A DNA stretch of 64,000 bases from Roseibium sp. (GCA_017643215.1 JAEPNV010000002.1:186001-250000); one strand, 5' to 3'; positions 17,656-28,478 are shown, counted from the first letter of the stretch. A program made the numbers and translations. Notes: generated from the sequence alone by a model not told the origin.

Positions 17656-18837
17656 ATGAACGCCACCAAACCGGTCTCCATCGCCTTGGTGGCCGGCGAA
17701 GAATCCGGGGACGCCCTTGGCGGCGAACTGATGTCCGCTCTAACAACCCGCCTGCCTGACCCTCCTGTTTACATCGGGCTTGGCGGCGAGCGGATGAAGG
17801 CGGCCGGCCTCGACAGTTTTTTCGACATGAGCGATGTCGCGGTCATGGGCATGACGGCTGTTTTGCAGCGCCTGCCGTTGATCGTGAAACGGGTCTACCA
17901 GACCGTCGATGGCATCGTCGCGGCGAACCCCGACGTTTTGATCATCATCGACAGTCCGGATTTCACCCACAATGTCGCCAAACGCGTCCGCAAACGGGCG
18001 CCGCATATTCCAATTGTTGGTTACGTCTCCCCGTCCGTATGGGCCTGGCGGCCGGGCCGGGCCCGGAAAATGAAAGCCTATGTCGATGACCTCTTGGCGA
18101 TCCTGCCGTTCGAGCCGGCAGCTCACGAACGCCTCGGCGGGCCGCCGACGCACTATGTAGGCCACCCGCTCAGCGAAAACGCGGCTGAATTGAGGCCGGC
18201 GCCCGGTGAACGACCCGATATTGCCGCGCAGCATAAAGTGCTTCTTGTGCTTCCCGGCAGCCGGTCATCCGAAGTCGGACGGCTTATGGACACTTTCGGC
18301 GCAACGGTGGACCGAATCTCAAAAGCGGTTCCGGATCTTGAGGTTGTCCTTCCGGCCGTGGGTCATCTGGAAGACGTCATTCGGAGCGGGGTGAAAGACT
18401 GGCCGGTACAGCCGTCGATTGTCACCGGCCGGGCGAAAAAAGCGGCCGCGTTCCGCCGCGCGCATGCGGCTCTGGCGGCATCGGGCACGGTATCGCTCGA
18501 ACTGGCCTTGTCCGGTGTTCCGATGGTGGTCGCTTACAAGCTCGATTGGTTCTACAGGCGGGTGAAAGAACTCAACCAACTGTTTTCGTTTGCGGGCGTC
18601 TCGTCCATGGTATTGCCCAACATTATTCTGGATCAGAATGTCATTCCCGAGTTTCTGGATGATGATGCAAATCCGGTGGCGCTGAGTTCCGCGGTGTTGC
18701 CGCTGCTATCGGATACACCGGGCCGCCGGGAGCAGATCGATGCGTTTAAACGGCTCGATCAGGTCATGCGTTTGCCCGATGGCGCCAGCCAAAGCGGTGC
18801 GGCCGCCGATATCGTGCTCCGCCGCCTCCAGGCTTGA
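17656..18837 (+). CDS. lpxB: Lipid-A-disaccharide synthase
   Basis: LpxB condenses lipid X with UDP-2,3-diacylglucosamine to form the lipid A disaccharide at the inner-membrane surface. It has the GT19 start ALVAGEESGDALGGELM, the IDSPDFTHNVAKRVRK region, YVSPSVWAWRPGRARKMK near 125-145, and the nucleotide site with LVLPGSRSSEVGRL and ASGTVSLELAL. The ATG at 17656 gives 393 aa. A GTG at 17641 that overlaps the lpxI stop would add five residues and is equally possible. It ends the lipid A operon. Confidence 0.96.
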   Translation: MNATKPVSIALVAGEESGDALGGELMSALTTRLPDPPVYIGLGGERMKAAGLDSFFDMSDVAVMGMTAVLQRLPLIVKRVYQTVDGIVAANPDVLIIIDSPDFTHNVAKRVRKRAPHIPIVGYVSPSVWAWRPGRARKMKAYVDDLLAILPFEPAAHERLGGPPTHYVGHPLSENAAELRPAPGERPDIAAQHKVLLVLPGSRSSEVGRLMDTFGATVDRISKAVPDLEVVLPAVGHLEDVIRSGVKDWPVQPSIVTGRAKKAAAFRRAHAALAASGTVSLELALSGVPMVVAYKLDWFYRRVKELNQLFSFAGVSSMVLPNIILDQNVIPEFLDDDANPVALSSAVLPLLSDTPGRREQIDAFKRLDQVMRLPDGASQSGAAADIVLRRLQA

Positions 18838-19051
18838 ACCGGTGGGCCTGACCGCAAAGCGGTCCGAAATCCGTCGGATCTTAAAAGAAAATGGCCGCCT
18901 CAACGGGCCGCCCGAGGTTGATGACACTCCCTGACTTTTCCGTGGTCATCCTCGGACAAGGTTCCGGGGATACATAAAAATCAAAGCGTTATGGATGCGC
19001 GGAATGGGTCCGGGCATGACTGCCGAAAGAAAAATCGGTTGTCAGCAGTCT

Positions 19052-19075
19052 GAGGGCGCCGGTTCCGGCGCCCTC
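19052..19075. terminator. Bidirectional hairpin between lpxB and gltA
   Basis: GAGGGCGCCG-gttc-CGGCGCCCTC is a 10-bp perfect stem with a 4-nt loop, placed 22 bp beyond the gltA stop and between two convergent genes. It lacks a long T-run on either side but is very GC-rich. The rest of the 260-bp gap (18838-19097) shows no gene. Confidence 0.6.
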
Positions 19076-19097
19076 ATATGCCGTAGCCTTGGACGCC

Positions 19098-20390
19098 TCA
19101 GCGGCGTTGATCGATGGACACGTAATCCCGCTGCTCGTATCCGGTATAGAGCTGACGCGGGCGTCCAATACGCTGAGACGGATCCTCGACCATTTCCTTC
19201 CACTGCGCGATCCAGCCGACGGTGCGGGCCAGCGCGAACAGGACGGTGAACATGTTGGTCGGAAACCCGAGGGCACGGAGCGTGATGCCGGAATAAAAGT
19301 CGATGTTCGGATAGAGCTTCTTGTCGACGAAATAGTCATCGTTAAGCGCGATTTTTTCCAGTTCCATCGCGACATCCAGCAAGGGATCGTCCTTGATGCC
19401 GAGTTCGCCCAGCACTTCATGCGTGGTTTTTTGCATGATCCGGGCGCGTGGATCGTAGTTCTTGTAGACCCGGTGGCCGAAACCCATCAGCCTGAACGGA
19501 TCGTCCTTGTCCTTGGCCCGTTCAATGAATTCGGGGATCCGGTCAACCGACCCGATTTCCGACAGCATGGTCAAAGCCGCTTCGTTGGCGCCGCCATGGG
19601 CCGGTCCCCAAAGACAGGCAATGCCGGCCGCGATGCAGGCGAACGGATTGGCGCCGGAGGAACCGGCGAGCCGGACCGTTGAGGTCGATGCGTTCTGTTC
19701 ATGGTCGGCGTGAAGAATGAAGATCCGGTCCATGGCGCGGGCCAGAACCGGATTGACCTTGTATTCCTCGCACGGCACGGCGAAGCACATGTGCAGGAAG
19801 TTTGACGCGTAATCGAGATCGTTGCGCGGATAAACGAACGGTTGGCCGACGTGATACTTGTAGGCCATCGCCGCGATCGTCGGCATCTTGGCGATCATGC
19901 GCAGCGAGGCGACCATACGCTGATGCGGATCGGCGATGTCGGTTGAATCGTGATAGAACGCCGAGAGTGCGCCAACCGTGCCGACCATGATGGCCATCGG
20001 GTGCGCGTCCCGCCGGAAGCCGGAGAAGAACCGGCTCATCTGCTCATGGATCATCGTGTGATAGGTGACCCGGTGGACAAAATCGTCCTTTTCGGCCTTT
20101 GTCGGCAATTCGCCGTAGAGCAAGAGATAGCAGGTTTCGAGGAAATCGCCGTGATTGGCCAGTTGTTCAATCGGATAGCCGCGGTAAAGCAGCGTGCCTT
20201 CATCGCCGTCAATATACGTGATCTTTGATTCGCACGACGCAGTCGACGTGAATCCCGGATCGTAAGTAAACATCCCGCTGTCATTGTACAACGAAGAGAT
20301 GTCGACAACGGACGGGCCAATGGTGCCGTCAAGAACGTCGAAGGCATGGTTTTGCACACCTACTTGAAGCTCAGCGTTTTTTTCGGCCAT
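19098..20390 (-). CDS. gltA: Citrate synthase
   Basis: This enzyme condenses acetyl-CoA and oxaloacetate as the first TCA-cycle step. The 430-aa length fits the hexameric, NADH-sensitive Gram-negative type. Motifs include [12 protein letters not shown] near residue 69, the catalytic His region [38 protein letters not shown], and [15 protein letters not shown] carrying the substrate-binding Arg and His. It is transcribed toward lpxB, with gltX upstream on the same strand. The 250-bp gap to gltX (20391-20640) contains its promoter but no gene. Confidence 0.98.
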   Translation of the reverse strand: MAEKNAELQVGVQNHAFDVLDGTIGPSVVDISSLYNDSGMFTYDPGFTSTASCESKITYIDGDEGTLLYRGYPIEQLANHGDFLETCYLLLYGELPTKAEKDDFVHRVTYHTMIHEQMSRFFSGFRRDAHPMAIMVGTVGALSAFYHDSTDIADPHQRMVASLRMIAKMPTIAAMAYKYHVGQPFVYPRNDLDYASNFLHMCFAVPCEEYKVNPVLARAMDRIFILHADHEQNASTSTVRLAGSSGANPFACIAAGIACLWGPAHGGANEAALTMLSEIGSVDRIPEFIERAKDKDDPFRLMGFGHRVYKNYDPRARIMQKTTHEVLGELGIKDDPLLDVAMELEKIALNDDYFVDKKLYPNIDFYSGITLRALGFPTNMFTVLFALARTVGWIAQWKEMVEDPSQRIGRPRQLYTGYEQRDYVSIDQRR

Positions 20391-20640
20391 TCAGGTAACC
20401 CCCTTCTGTAAGTCTCGCGCGCCCGTCTAAATACTTGTTCCCGCGATTTAATTCGCGAAATCCGATTGCAGCCGGACAGCACGGGAGAAATGGTCGGGTT
20501 CTGCCTATCCCATTTGCCGCAGTGCCGCAAGCAGGCCGGTCTAGCGCTTTGGTTAAAGGCCAACTTGAACCTTTCCGGTTTCCGCGGCGGGACGGAATAG
20601 CCCGTTCCGTCGGGCAAAACGGGCCGGCCAACGGCGGCGT

Positions 20641-22065
20641 CTACGCAGGTGGAAGCTGGTCCTTGATGCGGGCAAGCGACTCGTCGCGGCCGAGTGCCAG
20701 GAGCACATCATAGATGCCAGGTGATGTGCCGCGTCCGGTCAGCGCTGCCCGAAGCGGTTGCGCCACCTTGCCGAGTTTCAATGCCTTGGCCTCGGCGAAC
20801 GCCTTGACTTCACGCTCCAAGATGTCCGCGGTCCAATCTTCAGCCGCTTCAAGGCACGACACGACGCCGGAAAGGATCGCCCGGGCCTCATCGTTTAGGA
20901 TCTTTGCTGCCTTTTCATCCAAGTCCAGCGGCCGTTGGCGCCAGAGATAAGACGCGCTGGCCGTCAGTTCGACGAGGGTCTTGGCGCGTTCCTTCAGGCC
21001 GGGCAGGGCGGCAAGGGCAGTCCCTTCATGGGTATTCAACCAGTCGAGGATCGCAGCGCCGTCGTCTGTGTGGGCAAGGTATGTCTTCCAATGGACCAAG
21101 AGCGCGGCATCCTCTGTTGCCCGCATGTAGTGGCCGTTGAGGTTCTCCAGCTTCTTGAAATCGAACCGGGCCGGGGACTTGCCGACCGAGCCGAGATCGA
21201 ACCAGGCAATCATGTCCGACGTCGACATGATTTCCTCATCGCCATGGCTCCAGCCGAGCCGGGCCAGATAGTTGCGCATGGCCGCCGGTAGGTAGCCCAT
21301 TTCGCGATAGGCTTCGGCCCCGAGCGCACCGTGCCGTTTCGACAGCTTCGCGCCGTCCGGCCCGTGGATGAGGGGAATGTGGGCCATGGCCGGACTGTCC
21401 CAGCCCAAGGCCTCATAAATCAGGACTTGCTTGGCCGCATTGGTCAGGTGATCGTCGCCCCGGATGACGTCGGTCACGCCCATATCGTGATCATCCACGA
21501 CGACAGCCAGCATGTACGTCGGGGTCCCGTCCGAGCGCATGATTACGAAATCGTCGAGGTCCTTGTTCGGAACGACAACCCGTCCCTGCACCTTGTCATC
21601 GACAACCGTTTCACCGGCTAGTGGTGTTTTCAGGCGGACAACCGGCGGCACGCCCTCGGGCGCTTCGGACGGATCGCGGTCGCGCCAGCGCCCATCGTAG
21701 CGGGGCGGCAACCCATTCGCACGCTGGTCCTCACGCATCTGGTCGAGTTCTTCGGCGGTCGCGTAGCACCGGTAGGCGCTGCCGTTTTCAAGCATGGATT
21801 CCACGACCTCGCGGTGGCGTTCCACCCGGGCGAACTGGGAGACAGGTTCACCGTCCCAATCGAGTTCGAGCCAGGTCAGACCGTCGACCAGCGCGTCGAC
21901 CGCCTCCTGCGTTGACCGCGCGCGGTCTGTGTCTTCGATCCGCAGCAGCATTTTGCCGCCGTCGTGTTTCGCATAGAGCCAGTTGAACAGCGCGGTCCGC
22001 GCGCCGCCAATGTGCAAATAGCCGGTGGGGGACGGGGCAAATCGCGTAACGGTTTGGTGTGCCAT
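20641..22065 (-). CDS. gltX: Glutamyl-tRNA synthetase
   Basis: The enzyme charges tRNA-Glu (and in many alphaproteobacteria also tRNA-Gln, which an amidotransferase then corrects). The class I HIGH motif is in [20 protein letters not shown] at residues 7-26 and the KMSKS equivalent is [13 protein letters not shown] near 246. The ATG at 22065 gives 474 aa and places the motif at the normal distance from the start. The frame stays open for 97 further codons upstream, but that stretch has no synthetase character. Alphaproteobacteria often carry two gltX genes with different tRNA preference, and I cannot assign the type. Confidence 0.96.
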   Translation of the reverse strand: MAHQTVTRFAPSPTGYLHIGGARTALFNWLYAKHDGGKMLLRIEDTDRARSTQEAVDALVDGLTWLELDWDGEPVSQFARVERHREVVESMLENGSAYRCYATAEELDQMREDQRANGLPPRYDGRWRDRDPSEAPEGVPPVVRLKTPLAGETVVDDKVQGRVVVPNKDLDDFVIMRSDGTPTYMLAVVVDDHDMGVTDVIRGDDHLTNAAKQVLIYEALGWDSPAMAHIPLIHGPDGAKLSKRHGALGAEAYREMGYLPAAMRNYLARLGWSHGDEEIMSTSDMIAWFDLGSVGKSPARFDFKKLENLNGHYMRATEDAALLVHWKTYLAHTDDGAAILDWLNTHEGTALAALPGLKERAKTLVELTASASYLWRQRPLDLDEKAAKILNDEARAILSGVVSCLEAAEDWTADILEREVKAFAEAKALKLGKVAQPLRAALTGRGTSPGIYDVLLALGRDESLARIKDQLPPA

Positions 22066-22219
22066 GGTTCTTTTTAAAGGTCTCTGCCAGAATGGGAGGA
22101 GAGGCGGCGAGGACGCCGAGGTTGGCGGGGTCTTAGCACAGGCAGTCGAAAGGCAAAACATCCGCCTGGAGCGGCGCGCTGGTCGATGAAGACCTTTCCG
22201 GCCGGCGAACTTTGGAGGG

Positions 22220-24574
22220 ATGGTGTCGACTAAGGGCACGCAACCTTCGACAGATGATGACGCGGCGCCGTCTGCGCCGATCCTCGACAGCGACCAGGAG
22301 AATATACACGGCCGAAAATCCTTTCCCTGGGCAAACTGGATCCGGCCGGTCGACACGACACTGCTGGGCGAAGGTCTTGAAGACCAAAACCGGCGTCTGA
22401 CGTCTACGCGTGACCTTCTGTCAAGGCACCATTTGCTCTGGTCTGGATTTGCGTTTTGCGGCGGGATCTGGCTCTATTTCGCGTTGCCGGACGAGCCGAA
22501 CCTGTTGGTCTTGCTTCCGATTTTTCTGGCCTGCTCGATCGGCGCGCTGATTGCCTGGTCAAGGGCACGGCTTGGACCTTTCGCAATTCTCGCCATGGCG
22601 TCATTTGCCGGTGTGGTGTGCGGCGCACTCAGAACCGCCCATGTCGACGGACAGCGGTTCGCGGCGCCCGCGGTTGCCACGTTTTCCGGCTGGGTGCTTG
22701 AAAAAAGAATGACGGACCGTGGCCCGCGCCTGCTTGTCGAGGTCGTGGATATGTCTGCGCCAGCGTCGGCAATCCCCGACGGGCGACCCCGCCGGGTGAG
22801 ACTGAGCGTGCCAAAACGATCGGTGGTCATGGCCGGGGACGCGGTTGAATTGCGGGCAAGGCTCTACCCGCCCGGCGGACCGGTCCGGCCAGGTGGATAC
22901 GATTTTTCCTTTACCGCCTATTTCGCGCAGATCGGCGCGACCGGATATGCTTATGGACCGCCCGAACCTGCTAGCCTCGGTTCGCCGGCAGCCCGCATCG
23001 CCTTTACCGGTTGGCTATCCGGCATCCGGACGTCAACCGCTCAGACCATCGATCGTTTGTCCTCCCGCCATGGCGAGACAACCGCGCTCGCGATTGCGCT
23101 TCTTGTCGGCGATCGCGACCGGATCACCGAGCCCACGGAGGAGGTATTGCGGGAAGCGGGTCTTGCGCATGTCCTTGCGATATCTGGGCTGCATATGGCG
23201 CTTTTTGCGGGCGGAGCGTTCTCCGTCTTCGTGATGCTGCTTGCCGCAATCCCATCCGTTGCGGTGGCAGTGCCGGTTCACCGGATTGCCGCCGTGGCCG
23301 CGCTTCTGGCGGCCACGGTCTATTTGGGCCTTTCCGGCGCCTCGGTCGCGACCCAGCGCTCTTATTTGATGATTTCCCTGGTGTTTTTGGGGATCCTGGT
23401 CGGCCGCCGCGGATTGACGCTCCGGAGCGTGGCGCTGGCCGGGCTCGTGTTGTTGACGCTGGCGCCCGAGCGGTTGTTTCACCCCGGCTTTCAAATGTCG
23501 TTCGTCGCCGTCCTGTGTCTTGTCGCGGTATATCAGCAGTTCCGGCGCCGGCAGACGGACCGGATCCGGAAATACGAGCAGGCCGGGCTTTTCCGGCGGT
23601 CGGTTCGCTGGCTCGGTGTTTGGATCGGCGGATTGTTCATCACCGCGCTGGTAGCGGGCATGGCCACCGGCCTTATCGGCGCGCACCATTTTGGCCGGAT
23701 CGCGCCCTATGGCCTTGTCGGAAACATGCTCGGGATGCCGGTGTTTTCGCTCGTTGTCATGCCGATGGGCGTTTTGACGCTGCTTTCCATGCCGTTCGGG
23801 CTGGCGGCTTATCCGCTCGCAGTCATGGAGGCCGGTCTTTCGGCACTGCTGGATGTTGCCACCTTTACCGCGGCAATCGACACCGGCGACGGCACGCTGG
23901 TACCACCTGGATCACTGACCACATTGCTCCTCGTGGCCGGCCTTTTTTTGCTTCTACTGCTGCCGGGACGGGGACGGTTGTTGACGGTAGCCCCGATCAC
24001 CGCCGGCGCGCTGTTGTTCGCGCTTGCCCGCCCGCCCGATATACAAATCGGCGGATCGGGCGCAGCGGTGGCCGCGCGTGATGAAATGGGAACGCTCCGC
24101 TTGTCTGCCCGTCGCGCCGGATTTGAAGCCGACATGTGGCTTCAAATGGACGGTGTAGGTTCAAAGTCTTTTCCAGACCGGAAAATGCTGCCGGATCAGC
24201 GGACATGCGATGCCATTGGCTGTGTGGTCAAAGCCTATCCGCCGGGCGGCCGCAACAGTCCAGTAATGCGTGGTCAGGCGGTTTCGGCGGCCCCTGAGCG
24301 AACAATCTCCGTGCGGCCTCTCATCCTGGCGTTTCCGACCGCCGGGCAAGCGCTGATCGACGACTGCGCGCGCGCCGATATTGTCGTTACGGATTTGGAG
24401 GTATTGGTTCCCTGTCGCGCACCCTTTAAACTGTCCGGGCAAGAGCGGCGGGCGGTCGGCGCGGTGTCGATCTGGCTTGGAACCGAACAGGATCTACGGT
24501 CGGGGGAGGTTCGGACGGTGGTCAAGGATTGGCGCAAGGCGAAGACGGTGCCACCGCGTCCGTGGCACCGGTGA
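22220..24574 (+). CDS. comEC: ComEC/Rec2-family DNA internalisation membrane protein
   Basis: This is a polytopic inner-membrane protein of the competence channel family, which carries single-stranded DNA into the cell. It has a cytoplasmic lead (about 80 aa), paired helices and a soluble DUF4131-type region (about 130-240), then the Competence domain with the hallmark [16 protein letters not shown] near residue 317 and at least seven further helices. The C-terminal 170 residues lack the His-rich motif of the metallo-beta-lactamase domain found in many ComEC proteins, as is common in alphaproteobacteria. The first ATG directly abuts GGAGGG, so a slightly later start is possible. It diverges from gltX. 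Confidence 0.9.
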   Translation: MVSTKGTQPSTDDDAAPSAPILDSDQENIHGRKSFPWANWIRPVDTTLLGEGLEDQNRRLTSTRDLLSRHHLLWSGFAFCGGIWLYFALPDEPNLLVLLPIFLACSIGALIAWSRARLGPFAILAMASFAGVVCGALRTAHVDGQRFAAPAVATFSGWVLEKRMTDRGPRLLVEVVDMSAPASAIPDGRPRRVRLSVPKRSVVMAGDAVELRARLYPPGGPVRPGGYDFSFTAYFAQIGATGYAYGPPEPASLGSPAARIAFTGWLSGIRTSTAQTIDRLSSRHGETTALAIALLVGDRDRITEPTEEVLREAGLAHVLAISGLHMALFAGGAFSVFVMLLAAIPSVAVAVPVHRIAAVAALLAATVYLGLSGASVATQRSYLMISLVFLGILVGRRGLTLRSVALAGLVLLTLAPERLFHPGFQMSFVAVLCLVAVYQQFRRRQTDRIRKYEQAGLFRRSVRWLGVWIGGLFITALVAGMATGLIGAHHFGRIAPYGLVGNMLGMPVFSLVVMPMGVLTLLSMPFGLAAYPLAVMEAGLSALLDVATFTAAIDTGDGTLVPPGSLTTLLLVAGLFLLLLLPGRGRLLTVAPITAGALLFALARPPDIQIGGSGAAVAARDEMGTLRLSARRAGFEADMWLQMDGVGSKSFPDRKMLPDQRTCDAIGCVVKAYPPGGRNSPVMRGQAVSAAPERTISVRPLILAFPTAGQALIDDCARADIVVTDLEVLVPCRAPFKLSGQERRAVGAVSIWLGTEQDLRSGEVRTVVKDWRKAKTVPPRPWHR
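24546..24570 (+). terminator. Hairpin at the 3' end of comEC
   Basis: CGGTGCCAC (24546-24554) and GTGGCACCG (24562-24570) form a perfect 9-bp stem with a 7-nt loop that overlaps the last codons of comEC. No T-run follows. It separates comEC from the convergent dihydropyrimidinase gene. Confidence 0.45.
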
Positions 24575-24616
24575 GCCGACCGATATCGCCCGACCGACCG
24601 CCCGCGATGATGGCCG

Positions 24617-26020
24617 TCAGGCATATCCGGCCGGCCGGCCGCGGCGAAGATACTGTCCGGTCCGTTCCGCGGTCATCGTCTCATTGGCGCAGACAATCTG
24701 CCCGCGCACCATGGTCAGGACCGGCCAGCCGGTAACGGTTATCCCCTCGAAAGGCGTGTAGTCGGCACCGTGGTGAAGATTTTCCTGGCGGATGGTTTGG
24801 ACCCGCTGGGGATCCCACAGAACGATATCGGCATGGGAACCGACAGCAATCGTCCCTTTTCGCGGATAAAGCCCGTAGGTCTTTGCGTGGTTCGTCGAAG
24901 TCAATGCGACGAACCGGTTGAGGTCGATCCGGCCGCGATTGACGCCCTCCGAAAACAGGATTGGCAGCCGCGTTTCGACGCCTGGAATGCCGTTTGGAAT
25001 GGCGCGGAAAGTTTTCAGCCCGTCGGGATGTTTCTTTCCTTCCGGGTCCTCGTAGCGGAACGGGCAATGATCGGATGAAAACACGTCGAAGACGTTACGT
25101 TCCAAGCCTTCCCAACAGGCGGCCTGGCTGTCCGTGTCGCGCGGTGGTGGCGAACACACATATTTGGCGCCGTCAAATCCGGTGCGGTCAAGATCGTCCG
25201 CTGTCAACACCAGATATTGCGGGCAGGTTTCCCCAAACACGGTCCGTCCGCGGCGCCGGGCGCGGTCGATCTCTTCCATGGCCTCGCGGTTGGATACGTG
25301 CACGATCATGATCGGCACGTCGACGATTTCGGCCAGCGTGATCGCCCTGTGGGTCGCTTCCCGCTCGACGGGGATCGGCCGGGTCGAGGCGTGAAACTTC
25401 GGCGCAACGTCGCCGGCCGTTTCGGCCGTGTCACGCAGATACTCGATGGCATCATCGTTTTCCGCATGAACGAGGACCAGTGTGCCGGCCGCCTTGGCGG
25501 CGGCAAGGGAGTCCAGGATCGCCCGGTCGGAAAGTCTCAAGCCCGGATAGGTCATGAACAGCTTGATCGACGTGTAGCCTTCAGCGGCGAGCGCGGGAAG
25601 TTCCTGGCCGAGAACCTGCGGCGTGGGATCGGTGACGATCAGGTGGAACGAGACGTCGACATGACAGTTGCCGTCGGCGAGGCCATGATACCAGGTCAGC
25701 GCGTCGCGGAGCGATTGTCCGGACTGCTGGAGGCAGAAGGGCATGACCGTCGTGTTGCCGCCAAACGCGGCCGCGCGTGTGGCTGAATTAAAATCATCGG
25801 CCATGACGACCCGTGGCCCTGACGGCTGAGAGATATGGACATGGCTGTCGATGCCGCCCGGCAAGACAAGGCGGTCCCGGGCGTCGATGGTATGCGCCGC
25901 ACCGGAAAGACCCTCACCGATCGCGACGATCCGGCCACCTTGAATGGCGATATCGGCCTGGAAAGTGTCCGCCGCGGTCGCGATCGTTCCGCCGGTGATG
26001 ATGGTATCGAACGCGGTCAT
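24617..26020 (-). CDS. hydA: Dihydropyrimidinase / D-hydantoinase
   Basis: This is a metal-dependent cyclic amidohydrolase opening hydantoin or dihydropyrimidine rings to N-carbamoyl amino acids. All metal ligands of the family are present: His60 and His62 (GGIDSHVH), the carbamylated Lys153 (TSIKLFM), His185 (VHAEND), His241 (IVHVSN) and Asp317 (FSSDHCPF). The ATG at 26020 gives 467 aa, the normal length, and the start MTAFDTIITGGTIATAAD is typical. Nearby amidase, hydantoin-racemase-like and amidohydrolase genes support a hydantoin or carbamoyl-compound pathway. A GntR-type operator candidate lies about 200 bp upstream. Substrate specificity cannot be read from sequence. Confidence 0.92.
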   Translation of the reverse strand: MTAFDTIITGGTIATAADTFQADIAIQGGRIVAIGEGLSGAAHTIDARDRLVLPGGIDSHVHISQPSGPRVVMADDFNSATRAAAFGGNTTVMPFCLQQSGQSLRDALTWYHGLADGNCHVDVSFHLIVTDPTPQVLGQELPALAAEGYTSIKLFMTYPGLRLSDRAILDSLAAAKAAGTLVLVHAENDDAIEYLRDTAETAGDVAPKFHASTRPIPVEREATHRAITLAEIVDVPIMIVHVSNREAMEEIDRARRRGRTVFGETCPQYLVLTADDLDRTGFDGAKYVCSPPPRDTDSQAACWEGLERNVFDVFSSDHCPFRYEDPEGKKHPDGLKTFRAIPNGIPGVETRLPILFSEGVNRGRIDLNRFVALTSTNHAKTYGLYPRKGTIAVGSHADIVLWDPQRVQTIRQENLHHGADYTPFEGITVTGWPVLTMVRGQIVCANETMTAERTGQYLRRGRPAGYA

Positions 26021-26217
26021 GACGACACGGTCCCGCGACAAGCCGGCACGGACTGCCTCCACGCATCGACTTTCGATCGAACGGTTGGGACGGGAGCGTT
26101 AGCCACCCAAGTTTCAGCCAGACGATTTCGATTTGCAGTCAAGACCGCTGCGCTTTGATTAAATGGGACAAGAACCTCGTTCGCCATACCGGACCCTCCA
26201 AAGTCCGGCAGGACAGT

Positions 26218-26260
26218 TCAAATTGCATGCCATTCTGAATTTTATTTTTATTGCAATAAA
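26218..26260 (-). promoter_or_regulatory. Candidate GntR operator and palindrome upstream of hydA
   Basis: Read toward hydA, 26234-26218 is AATGGCATGCAATTTGA, identical over 17 bp to 27355-27371 in front of the next transporter operon. The core fits ATnGnATnCAAT, close to sites used by FCD-type GntR proteins. Next to it is the perfect 14-bp palindrome TTTATTGCAATAAA (26247-26260) in an AT-rich patch. The rest of the 320-bp gap between hydA and the regulator (26021-26340) holds no gene. Confidence 0.6.
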
Positions 26261-26340
26261 TTTCCGGAATGAATTCGCGCCGAAGTCGGGTCAAATGCAC
26301 AATACTGCGTCAGCGCGCGCCTACCCGCGCGGCAGGTGGC

Positions 26341-27048
26341 TCAATCGGGCATGGCGGCTCTGAGAACGTCGGCGACGGTTTCGCCGGTGTGGATCAGGTG
26401 CGTCCGCCAAACCTCGCCCGCGCGCTTGGCGTCTTTCTTGGCGAACGCGTCCATCACCGCTTCATGCTCGTCGAACGCTTCGCGCCACCGGTGGGGATCA
26501 ACAATCGCCATATACCGGCCGCGCTTGGCCCGCAGCAGCAGCGCGTGATGGGTTGAGGCCAGGATCGGGTTGCCGGCGGCCTCGACGATGGCTGTGTGGA
26601 TCGCGCTGTTGAGCTCGAAATAGGCGTCCTTTTCGCCGCGGTCGAAATGGGTGCGCATTTGGTCGTGTTTGGCGCGAAGGTCCGCAAGCGTTGCATTTGC
26701 GATTCGTGAGACGGCGAGTTCAGCGGCCAGCCCCTCGAGCCCGGACAGGACTTCAAAGAGCTGCAGGGCCTCCTCCGGCGTGAACGGCATGACCGTTGCG
26801 CCTTTGTGCTGGGAAATCTGGACAAGCCCGTCGATCGCCAGCAATTTGAGCGCTTCCCGTAGCGGTGTCCGAGATACGTTCATTTCCGCGCAAACCGTGC
26901 GCTCGACAATCCGCGCGCCCGGCGCCAGATCGCCCTTCACGATCCGCTCGCGCAGCATTTCGAGAATCTGTTTCGCCGCCGGTTCGCGTCGCGACAGGCG
27001 GTTCTTGGGCTGCGGCGGCGGCGCGCGGGATTGCAGAATGTCCGTCAT
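26341..27048 (-). CDS. GntR-family transcriptional regulator (FCD/FadR subfamily)
   Basis: This is a predicted ligand-controlled repressor of the surrounding catabolic genes. The N-terminal winged helix-turn-helix (about residues 20-95) shows RERIVKGDLAPGARIVERTVC and MNVSRTPLREALKLLAIDGL, the diagnostic GntR pattern. The C-terminal helical FCD domain (about 100-225) has the His-bearing helices (HDQMRTHF, NSAIHTAIVEAAGN) that bind a metal and a carboxylate ligand. It lies between hydA and the divergent polyamine-type transporter, both preceded by the shared 17-bp motif, so it is the natural candidate to bind there. Ligand unknown. Confidence 0.9.
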   Translation of the reverse strand: MTDILQSRAPPPQPKNRLSRREPAAKQILEMLRERIVKGDLAPGARIVERTVCAEMNVSRTPLREALKLLAIDGLVQISQHKGATVMPFTPEEALQLFEVLSGLEGLAAELAVSRIANATLADLRAKHDQMRTHFDRGEKDAYFELNSAIHTAIVEAAGNPILASTHHALLLRAKRGRYMAIVDPHRWREAFDEHEAVMDAFAKKDAKRAGEVWRTHLIHTGETVADVLRAAMPD

Positions 27049-27247
27049 GTAACTCTAGATAATCAATTCCAAAATCCATTCGTGCCACATCGGACCCCAC
27101 GTGTCATCGGAATTCACGTTCTTGTGGATGGCGGCCGGCGATTCGGCGCTTGTCCAATCCGGACCGCCCGCCTGGACGGCTGCAGGTGGACATTCCCGGG
27201 ATCGGATCACGAAGCCGTCTGAGCGCCTACGGACGCCCCATCTTGCG

Positions 27248-27371
27248 GCAATTAATTGCGCAACCAGAAGCCAAAATGCGCGCCAATTGTGCAAAGTCAT
27301 TTCAACGGCTCTGTCGCTATAATCTTATATATCTGTAAAATAATGAAAAATAAAAATGGCATGCAATTTGA
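27248..27371 (+). promoter_or_regulatory. Promoter/operator region of the first ABC operon
   Basis: This AT-rich 374-bp gap (27049-27422) has no gene. It contains the perfect palindrome GCAATTAATTGC (27248-27259), a TATAAT (27318-27323) usable as a -10 box with no convincing -35, and the shared element AATGGCATGCAATTTGA (27355-27371) downstream of the -10. A repressor bound there would block transcription. Confidence 0.55.
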
Positions 27372-27422
27372 TTGTCGTTCAGCTACCGCGGTCACGGGGA
27401 CCGGGACAGGCTGGAGGTGATC

Positions 27423-28478
27423 ATGACGACTGATAAGACCCGCCGGGGGATCGACCGGCGCACGCTTTTGAAGACCACCGCGCTTGGCGCTGCGGCGACG
27501 ATCGCAATGCCCGCCGTTCTGCGCGCCAAAACCAAGGAGATCGTGATTGGCTGCGCCGGCAGCCACACGGCCTGGATGGAACAGATCGTCATTCCGAACT
27601 TTGAGAAAAAGTATGACGCCAAGGTTCTGTTCGAGGGCACCAAATCCACGGTCAACCTTGAAAAGATGCGGGGCAACCGGGATCAGCCCTACCTGTCGGT
27701 GGTTCAGATGGATGATCCGGTGATGATCCTGGCGGTGGAGGAGGGGCTTTTAACCCCGATCACGCCGGAGCTTGTGCCGAACATGACGAAACTTCGTGAC
27801 GGCGCGGTGCATATGGACGGTATGTGGGCCAACTATGTCCAGCCCTGGGCCGGGATTGCCTACAACACCAATGCCATGGACGGCGTTGAAAGCTGGTCAG
27901 CGTTGTGGGATCCGGCGGCGAAGGGAAAAATCATCATTCCGTCGCTTCAAAACACGGAAGGCATGTGGACGCTCTTCGCCGCCGCAGCGCTTTCGACCGG
28001 CAAGCCGCTAACTGAGGCCCAATACGAAATCGACGCAGCGTTCGACAAACTCGGCGAGCTCAAGGACCAGGTTCTTTCCGTCTATACGGTGATGACGCAG
28101 AGCTTCAACCTGTTGGAGCAAGGTGAAATCTCCATGCTCTCCGGTCAATTCTCCTCCTATGCGCTGACCCGTAAGGCAGAAGGCGCACCGGTTGATCTGG
28201 CCGCCCCCAAGGAGACCATTTTCGCCATGCCGTCAGGCATTTGCATGGTCAAGGACGGCCCAAATCCGGAGCTTGCGACGGCCTATATCAACGAGATGTT
28301 GTCGGCCGATCTGCAAAAGGAGATCGCCACCTACGCGAACTCGCTTCCGGCCAACACCGAAGTGACGGGCATGTCGGTGATCCCCGAGGGTACGCCGGTG
28401 TTCGGCCCGGACTGGGCGTTCGTCTCCAAGAACCGCAAGGACTGGATCGAACGGTTCGACAAGCTGATGGCTGCCTGA
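27423..28478 (+). CDS. ABC transporter substrate-binding protein (polyamine/PotD-like)
   Basis: This is a periplasmic binding protein of the spermidine/putrescine-like group (family 1). A twin-arginine signal is present near residues 10-34 (DRRTLLKTTALGAAATIA then MPAVLRA), so it is probably exported folded. The mature part begins KEIVIGCAGSHTAW and carries the GVESWSALWDPAAKGKIIIP segment typical of the family. The ATG at 27423 follows GGAGGTGATC. It is the first gene of a five- or six-gene operon with ATPase, two permeases, amidase and racemase-like protein. The substrate is unlikely to be a simple polyamine given those neighbours; an amide- or hydantoin-related compound is inferred. Confidence 0.9.
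   Translation: MTTDKTRRGIDRRTLLKTTALGAAATIAMPAVLRAKTKEIVIGCAGSHTAWMEQIVIPNFEKKYDAKVLFEGTKSTVNLEKMRGNRDQPYLSVVQMDDPVMILAVEEGLLTPITPELVPNMTKLRDGAVHMDGMWANYVQPWAGIAYNTNAMDGVESWSALWDPAAKGKIIIPSLQNTEGMWTLFAAAALSTGKPLTEAQYEIDAAFDKLGELKDQVLSVYTVMTQSFNLLEQGEISMLSGQFSSYALTRKAEGAPVDLAAPKETIFAMPSGICMVKDGPNPELATAYINEMLSADLQKEIATYANSLPANTEVTGMSVIPEGTPVFGPDWAFVSKNRKDWIERFDKLMAA

Noticed and set aside
22066..22356. 97-codon N-terminal extension of glutamyl-tRNA synthetase
   Set aside because: The open frame continues upstream but overlaps the comEC start region and lacks synthetase character; the ATG at 22065 places the HIGH motif normally.
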